Source: an uncultured Oscillospiraceae bacterium
Lineage (GTDB): Bacteria > Bacillota > Clostridia > Oscillospirales > Ruminococcaceae
DNA: 6,816 nucleotides
NCBI GenBank assembly: GCA_900543705.1
Contig: UQSL01000089.1
Location: forward strand, 1-6,816
Reading direction: 5' to 3'
Every line of letters starts with the position of its first letter. The stretch's first letter is position 1. The notes below the pieces were generated by a model that ran no database searches, was not told the origin of the DNA, and saw only the letters and a list, made by a program, of their open reading frames with translations. Both the position numbers and the translations under genes were made by a program. Below are positions 5,028 to 6,816 of the stretch, one piece after another.

Positions 5028-6686
5028 ATGATTGTTTTTACTGGGAAAGGGGTATTCGGCGGAATTGCTATCGGAAAAGTCGCCGTATACGGAAAAAAGG
5101 AACAACAGGTCAAGCGTCAGCGCATTGAAGATGTTGATGCAGAGGTTGCGCGGTTTGAGCAGGCAAAGAGCCAGGCGGCTGAGCAGCTCGGTACGCTATA
5201 TGAAAAAGCTCTGCAGCAAGTCGGCGAGGCCAACGCGATGATTTTCCAAATTCATCAAATGATGTTGGAGGACCCCGATTACTGCGACTCGGTCACCAAT
5301 ATCATCCGAACGCAAAACGTCAATGCAGAATTTGCCGTGGCGACCACCGCAGACAATTTCTCCCAGATGTTTGCAGCGATGGATGACGCCTACATGAAAG
5401 AGCGTGCGGCGGATGTCCGGGATATCTCCGAACGGATGATTTCCGTGCTAGGCAACGGGCAGGGCCGCAGCTTTTCCTCTGATGAGCCTGCCATCATCAT
5501 GGCTGAGGATCTCGCACCGAGCGAAACTGTTCAGCTCGATAAAAACAAAGTGCTCGGCTTTATCACCTCCAAAGGCTCGGCAAATTCCCACACCGCGATT
5601 CTGGCCAGAACCATGAATATCCCGGCCGTCATCAACATCGGCGCAAAACTGCAAGAGGAGTATGACGGAATGCTCGCCTGCGTGGACGGTTTTACCGGCA
5701 CTGTCTATCTGGATCCGAACGAGCAGACCTTGTCCCAGATAAAGGAAAAACAGGCAAGGGATCTTCAACAGCGTTCCCTGCTCCAGCAGCTCAAAGGACA
5801 GGAAAATATTACCCTGGACGGTCAGAAACTCAAAATATATGCGAACATCGGCAATCCTTTGGATGTTGGCGAAGTGTTGAAAAACGACGCGGGAGGAATT
5901 GGGCTGTTCCGCAGCGAATTCCTCTATCTGGAAAACAGTGACTACCCGACCGAGGACGAGCAATTCCTCGCCTACAAACAGGTTGCGGAGACCATGGCAG
6001 GCAAACAGGTCGTTATCCGCACGTTGGATATCGGCGCGGATAAGCAGGTGGATTATTTTAACATGCCGTCCGAGGCAAATCCCGCGCTCGGCTACCGCGC
6101 CATCCGTATCTGCCTCGACCGGGTGGATATTTTCAAGACCCAGCTGCGTGCCCTTCTGCGCGCCTCCGCTTACGGCAAAATCGCCATCATGTTCCCGATG
6201 ATTATCAGCGTGGAGGAAGTGCGTGAAATCAAGCAGATTGTACAGCAGGTTAAGGCGGATTTGGATGCACAGGGAATCTCGTATGACAAAACGATCGAGC
6301 TGGGTATTATGATTGAGACCCCGGCTGCTGCCATCCTCAGCGATGAGCTGGCAAAAGAGGTGGATTTCTTCAGTGTCGGCACCAACGACCTGACCCAGTA
6401 CACCCTAGCAATTGACCGACAAAACCAGAAGCTCGAGCGCTTTTATAACCCTTACCATAAGGCAGTTCTCCGCCTGATTCAAATGGCGGCGGACAACGCC
6501 CACAAAAACGGAATCTGGATTGGCATCTGCGGGGAGCTTGGCGCGGATCTTTCGCTGACCGAGACCTTCCTCGCGATGGGCATCGACGAGCTGTCCGTCT
6601 CCGCCCCCTATGTGCTCCCGCTCCGCAAAAAGGTGCGGGAAACCGACCTTTCCAAGGTCAAGAAAAAACTTTTGTCTGAATTATAA
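5028..6686 (+). CDS. ptsI: PTS Enzyme I, phosphoenolpyruvate-protein phosphotransferase
   Basis: A 552-residue cytoplasmic enzyme that moves phosphate from phosphoenolpyruvate to HPr, the first step for all PTS sugars. The N-terminal half (about 1-235) contains the helical HPr-binding region, with YMKERAADVRDI (122-133), and the phosphohistidine domain with His188 in SANSHTAILARTM. The segment before this His reads GSANSH where E. coli has GGRTSH. The C-terminal PEP-binding barrel (about 255-540) has GIGLFRSEFLY (290-300, Arg295), RTLDIGADK (331-339), IMIETPAA (427-434), GTNDLTQYTLAIDR (451-464) and the catalytic Cys501 in ICGELGADL. All these match E. coli positions within one residue. The protein ends at about the end of the barrel, roughly 20 residues shorter than the E. 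coli enzyme, with no loss of a known active residue. The gene order with ptsH is standard, and it is the last plus-strand gene seen. Confidence 0.94.
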   Translation: MIVFTGKGVFGGIAIGKVAVYGKKEQQVKRQRIEDVDAEVARFEQAKSQAAEQLGTLYEKALQQVGEANAMIFQIHQMMLEDPDYCDSVTNIIRTQNVNAEFAVATTADNFSQMFAAMDDAYMKERAADVRDISERMISVLGNGQGRSFSSDEPAIIMAEDLAPSETVQLDKNKVLGFITSKGSANSHTAILARTMNIPAVINIGAKLQEEYDGMLACVDGFTGTVYLDPNEQTLSQIKEKQARDLQQRSLLQQLKGQENITLDGQKLKIYANIGNPLDVGEVLKNDAGGIGLFRSEFLYLENSDYPTEDEQFLAYKQVAETMAGKQVVIRTLDIGADKQVDYFNMPSEANPALGYRAIRICLDRVDIFKTQLRALLRASAYGKIAIMFPMIISVEEVREIKQIVQQVKADLDAQGISYDKTIELGIMIETPAAAILSDELAKEVDFFSVGTNDLTQYTLAIDRQNQKLERFYNPYHKAVLRLIQMAADNAHKNGIWIGICGELGADLSLTETFLAMGIDELSVSAPYVLPLRKKVRETDLSKVKKKLLSEL

Positions 6687-6816
6687 TCTTTTCGGGATGC
6701 AAAACCCCCGGAGGCTAGATTTGGACTGTTCCCCGATGAATAGACAAAGAAAAAGAACCCAGTCGTAGAAAAGCGAAGAATTACACGGCCTTGCTCCTGA
6801 TTTCAAAGGGAGTGAG
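6687..6816. other. Downstream tail of the pts operon, no gene recognised
   Basis: These 130 bases follow ptsI. Short G/C segments near 6693-6712 could form a bulged stem of about five pairs, but no U tract follows, so it is a poor intrinsic terminator. A frame beginning at ATG 6697-6699 runs only 23 codons to a TAG and lacks a ribosome site. The minus strand is open in one frame from the window edge to a stop near ptsI, but without recognisable protein character. The end of the transcript may lie beyond the window. Confidence 0.5.

Noticed and set aside
6682..6687. TATAAT at the end of ptsI as a promoter for a downstream gene
   Set aside because: No acceptable -35 box lies 16-18 bases upstream, and no gene begins in the 130 bases after it.
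6693..6712. Intrinsic terminator after ptsI
   Set aside because: The possible stem is short and bulged and is followed by AGGCTAG rather than a run of T.

Overview
The window looks like a piece of a low-to-moderate-GC Firmicute chromosome, probably class Clostridia and perhaps near the Oscillospiraceae/Ruminococcaceae. I base this on the strong GGAGG-type ribosome binding sites, the EIIABC domain order of the fructose permease, the style of the HPr and Enzyme I sequences, and a V-type ATP synthase-like stalk protein next door. The lineage is an inference from sequence style, not from a search. The genes are moderately GC-rich, while the divergent intergenic region is very AT-rich.

Layout: (1) Positions 79-390, minus strand, encode a 103-residue coiled-coil protein resembling the small peripheral-stalk (G/H-like) subunit that often opens V-type ATP synthase operons. 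Any further genes of that operon would lie left of the window. (2) Positions 391-1047 are a roughly 650-base AT-rich divergent intergenic region without a convincing gene. It has several exact inverted repeats, a recurrent ATTGCA motif and the likely fruR promoter at 979-1007. (3) Positions 1048-6686, plus strand, hold five tightly packed genes: fruR (DeoR-family regulator), fruK (1-phosphofructokinase), fruA (fructose PTS EIIABC), ptsH (HPr) and ptsI (Enzyme I). (4) Positions 6687-6816 are a short tail with no clear gene and no convincing terminator.

The plus-strand genes form a complete fructose phosphotransfer and entry pathway. Enzyme I takes phosphate from phosphoenolpyruvate and passes it to HPr His15, then to the EIIA (His67) and EIIB (Cys182) domains of FruA. 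FruA imports fructose as fructose 1-phosphate, FruK makes fructose 1,6-bisphosphate, and FruR probably senses a phosphorylated sugar and controls the cluster. A likely internal promoter before ptsH could let the general PTS proteins be made independently of fructose.

This is mostly a recognisable metabolic operon, and I found no clearly new system. The points most worth a second look are the HPr with Arg at the position of the regulatory Ser46, the cluster of palindromes upstream of fruR, the TTG start of fruK embedded in the fruR stop, and the GC-rich spacer before ptsI.
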